Assembly (NCBI RefSeq): GCF_002294725.1
Contig: NZ_NSFT01000003.1
Span: 186,001-250,000, forward strand
Direction: 5' to 3'
From: Mesorhizobium sp. WSM4313
Lineage (GTDB): Bacteria; Pseudomonadota; Alphaproteobacteria; Rhizobiales; Rhizobiaceae
DNA: 64,000 bases
The position numbers were made by a program, and so were the translations under genes. Below the pieces are notes generated by a model. The model saw only the letters and a list, made by a program, of their open reading frames with translations. It searched no databases and was not told the DNA's origin. Shown piece by piece: positions 61,811-64,000 of the stretch (the stretch's first letter is position 1; each line of letters starts with the position of its first letter).

Positions 61811-62887
61811 TCAGAAAGCCTTGCCGGTGGCCGGATCGAAGAGGCGGAGCGCGTCCGCATCGAAGACGAACGCGCATGGCTGACCCTTGGCGACGCGGGC
61901 GCGCGGCGGCAAGGTCGCCGTCAAGTTCTGCGCGCCGATCCGGGCCGTGGTGACCTGTTCGGGACCGGTCAGTTCGACGACGTCGATCTCGACCGGCAGC
62001 GACAGATCCGCGCCGCTGCCCGGCCCCAGCCGGAGCGCTTCCGGCCTCACTCCGGCAATGACCTGAGCACCGTCGCGGCCCGCTTTGGCGTAGCGCGCCG
62101 GCAGCGCCAGTCGCGCATCGGTGCCGGCAATGGCGAGCTTGCCGTCCTCGACAAAAGCTTCCAGCATGTTCATCGCAGGCGCGCCGACGAAGCCTGCCAC
62201 ATAGAGTGTCGCCGGATGGTTGTAGATCTCTTCCGGCGTGCCGAGCTGCTCGATGCGACCGTCGCGCATGACGGCGATGCGGGTCGCCAGCGTCATCGCC
62301 TCAATCTGGTCGTGGGTGACGTATACGACCGTGGTGCGCAGCATCTCGTGCAGGCGCTTCAACTCGGTGCGCATCTCGAGCCGCAGCTTGGCGTCGAGGT
62401 TGGAGAGCGGTTCGTCGAACAGGAAGACCTGCGGCTTGCGCACCAACGCCCGGCCGATGGCGACGCGCTGGCGCTGGCCGCCGGAGAGCTGCCCGGGCTT
62501 GCGGTCGAGCAGGTTCTCGATTTGCAAAAGCTTCGCCGCCTCGCGCACCGCCTTGTCGCGCTCGGCGACGGGAACCTTGCGCATCTCCAGCCCGAAGCCG
62601 ATGTTGCGGCTCACCGTCAGGTTCGGATAGAGCGCGTAGGACTGGAAGACCATGGCGATGTCGCGGTTCTTCGGATGCACGCCAAGCACGGACCGGCCGC
62701 CGATCAACACGTCGCCGCTGGTCGCCTCGGCAAGACCAGCGATGATGTTGAGCAAGGTCGACTTGCCACAGCCGGAGGAGCCCAGCAGCACCAGGAATTC
62801 GCCGTTCTCGAGCGCGATGTCGATGCCTTTCAGCGTTTCGACGCTGCCGTAATTCTTGCGGATATCGCGGATTTCAAGCGCGCTCAT
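61811..62887 (-). CDS. Sugar ABC transporter ATP-binding protein (UgpC/MsmK-type)
   Basis: From MSALEIRDIRKNYGSVETLK the product is 358 residues, with Walker [21 protein letters not shown], signature LSGGQRQR and Walker B VFLFDEPLSNLDAK. A C-terminal MalK-type TOBE region is present (VRPEALRLGPGSGADL). This places it with carbohydrate importers of the CUT1 type. It overlaps the upstream kinase gene by 14 bases; the rest of the importer would lie right of the window. It converges on the ALDH7 gene. Confidence 0.9.
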   Translation of the reverse strand: MSALEIRDIRKNYGSVETLKGIDIALENGEFLVLLGSSGCGKSTLLNIIAGLAEATSGDVLIGGRSVLGVHPKNRDIAMVFQSYALYPNLTVSRNIGFGLEMRKVPVAERDKAVREAAKLLQIENLLDRKPGQLSGGQRQRVAIGRALVRKPQVFLFDEPLSNLDAKLRLEMRTELKRLHEMLRTTVVYVTHDQIEAMTLATRIAVMRDGRIEQLGTPEEIYNHPATLYVAGFVGAPAMNMLEAFVEDGKLAIAGTDARLALPARYAKAGRDGAQVIAGVRPEALRLGPGSGADLSLPVEIDVVELTGPEQVTTARIGAQNLTATLPPRARVAKGQPCAFVFDADALRLFDPATGKAF

Positions 62888-63812
62888 GGATGGCTTCCTC
62901 GAAGAAAATCGGCCCGCCATAATCGCGGGGCAGGGTGGAAATGGCCCGCGATGCCACCTGAACAGCCGCTGCAAGGCAACGTGCCAGAGCGTGCTCCCGA
63001 GCAAGCGCCGCCAGAAAGGCGCCGTTGAAGACATCGCCGGCGCCGATAGTGTCGACGACGTTGACGCGTGGCGCGGTCGCATCGATGATCTGGCCGTCCG
63101 GGCCGATAGCGATCGCGCCCTCGGGTCCGCGCTTGACGACCACGGTCGCGGCTTTTTTCATGCCGTCGCGGATCTTGCGTGCCGCGTCCGTGGGATTCTT
63201 CAACCCCGCCAGCGTCGTCGTCTCGACCTCGTTGAAGAGCGCAAGCTCGCAACGCGACAGCCAGGCGCGCGCCGCGGCACAATTTTGCGCCGTCCAGCCA
63301 TCCATCGGCCAGCCGGTGTCGAGCGCGACGGCGATGCGGTGTGCCTCCGCCCAATCGAAAAAAGCATCGTACTGGCGCGTGAGGTCGTCGGTCAGGAAGG
63401 AGCCGCAAAGCAGCGCGTAGCCGCCCGAGAGCCGCTTGCCGTCCAGAACCGAAAGCACGTCGTCGAGATTGAAGCGCGGCAGGTGACCGCGGGTGGTGAA
63501 GAAGGTGCGTTCGCCGTCCGGATGGGTCATGCCGACCGACAGCGTCGTGCCCTCCGTGTGGACCGGCCATCTCGCGGCGCGGCCCCCGAATGCTTCGCGC
63601 AGCCAGCGCCCGAACTGGTCGTCGCCAAGATTGGCGGCAATCTCGAAATCGATGCCCAGCGCCTGCCAGGCAAGCGCCGTGTTACCGGCCTGGCCGCCGA
63701 CACGCAGGTCGTCGTGGTCGACGACGGTCTCCGTGCCCGCCTTCGGCCATGGCGCGACCGGCCCGACGATCAGGTCGACGTTGACGTTGCCGATCACCGC
63801 GAGCGGCCGCAT
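62874..63812 (-). CDS. PfkB-family carbohydrate kinase
   Basis: From MRPLAVIGNVNVDLIVGPVA the product is 312 residues. It has the PfkB glycine pair GGQAGNTALA and the C-terminal signature VVDTIGAGDVFNGAFLAALA with the catalytic Asp in GAGD. The substrate is not predictable. It sits between a SIS-domain gene (one-base TGATG overlap) and a UgpC-type ATPase gene. A kinase plus SIS pairing recalls fructoselysine or amino-sugar pathways, which is inference only. Confidence 0.9.
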   Translation of the reverse strand: MRPLAVIGNVNVDLIVGPVAPWPKAGTETVVDHDDLRVGGQAGNTALAWQALGIDFEIAANLGDDQFGRWLREAFGGRAARWPVHTEGTTLSVGMTHPDGERTFFTTRGHLPRFNLDDVLSVLDGKRLSGGYALLCGSFLTDDLTRQYDAFFDWAEAHRIAVALDTGWPMDGWTAQNCAAARAWLSRCELALFNEVETTTLAGLKNPTDAARKIRDGMKKAATVVVKRGPEGAIAIGPDGQIIDATAPRVNVVDTIGAGDVFNGAFLAALAREHALARCLAAAVQVASRAISTLPRDYGGPIFFEEAIHERA

Positions 63813-64000
63813 CACTCGCTCCTGGTGATCTTGGTGGTGCGCACCGGCGTTCCGGCATTCTCGACGCGGGAATCGGCGAACGCGATCATCAGGCTTTGCG
63901 CCACCGGCAGCATGGCAAAGATCGCCGCCAGTCCGGACGCGGGCTTGAACCTCAATGTGACGGCGCCTGCGACCGGCGGTTTGCCCGAAGCATCGAACAC
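63812..64000 (-). CDS. SIS-domain sugar isomerase or deglycase (5' part outside window)
   Basis: The last 62 codons of a gene enter from the right edge; the apparent start at 64000 is only the window limit. The end (LPVAQSLMIAFADSRVENAG then TPVRTTKITRSE) matches the C-terminal end of GlmS/AgaS-like SIS-domain proteins, which isomerise or deaminate phosphorylated amino sugars or split Amadori phosphates (FrlB). Its stop overlaps the kinase start. Confidence 0.65.
   Translation of the reverse strand: MFDASGKPPVAGAVTLRFKPASGLAAIFAMLPVAQSLMIAFADSRVENAGTPVRTTKITRSE

Noticed and set aside
1-64000. tRNA or rRNA genes, integrase or attachment sites
   Set aside because: No cloverleaf-like sequence, CCA-ended gene, integrase or flanking direct repeats were recognised by eye; the region looks like stable core and accessory chromosome.

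Overview
The window is 64 kb of high-GC alphaproteobacterial chromosome, most likely from Mesorhizobium or a close relative in the Hyphomicrobiales. The evidence is the rhizobial flagellar regulon (visN/visR, ftcR/rem, motC, motE, flaF, two short flagellins), RIME-like intergenic mosaic repeats, and very compact operons joined by ATGA or TGATG overlaps. No tRNA, rRNA, CRISPR array, insertion sequence or prophage was seen.

Positions 1-32,500 are one flagellar/motility island. Reading leftwards (minus strand) from about 12.4 kb are fliF, a fliH-like gene, motB, motC, fliK, a lytic transglycosylase gene, ftcR, flgE, flgK, flgL and flaF (cut by the left edge). Two flagellin genes, each with its own leader and terminator, lie at 12.6-14.9 kb. 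A second long minus-strand block (25.6 to 15.1 kb) encodes a DUF1217 protein, flgF, fliI, an unassigned membrane protein, flgB, flgC, fliE, flgG, flgA, flgI, motE, flgH, fliL and fliP. Diverging from it is motA-fliM-fliN-fliG-flhB plus one unassigned gene. These run towards visR/visN, the LuxR-type pair that heads the rhizobial motility cascade. Together they encode the MS ring, C ring, stator with MotC and MotE, rod, hook, filament and much of the export apparatus.

Positions 32,600-42,930 look like a polyamine or amide utilisation cluster: an acetylpolyamine amidohydrolase of the histone-deacetylase fold, a TetR regulator, a YtcJ-type amidohydrolase, a complete PotABCD-type importer, and two tandem serine hydrolases related to 6-aminohexanoate-dimer hydrolase. 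Then come tex, and a LysR gene divergent from a glutaryl-CoA dehydrogenase gene.

Positions 47,700-54,470 hold a three-gene set with no defined product: transglutaminase-DUF2126 amidoligase fusion, circularly permuted ATP-grasp/alpha-E fusion, and a second transglutaminase-like protein. This is the best candidate for an undescribed biosynthetic or peptide-modifying system. It is followed by three overlapping glycosyltransferase genes, topoisomerase IB, a DGPF/YciI protein with an ECF42-type sigma factor and its probable autoregulated promoter, an ALDH7-type aldehyde dehydrogenase, and the end of a sugar gene set (ABC ATPase, PfkB kinase, SIS-domain protein cut by the right edge).

The most original sequence-level observations are a RIME-like repeat inside the 5' reading frame of motC, a shared motif upstream of both flagellin genes, the tandem DUF1217 repeats, and a coiled-coil/transmembrane/beta-domain protein coupled to fliI.
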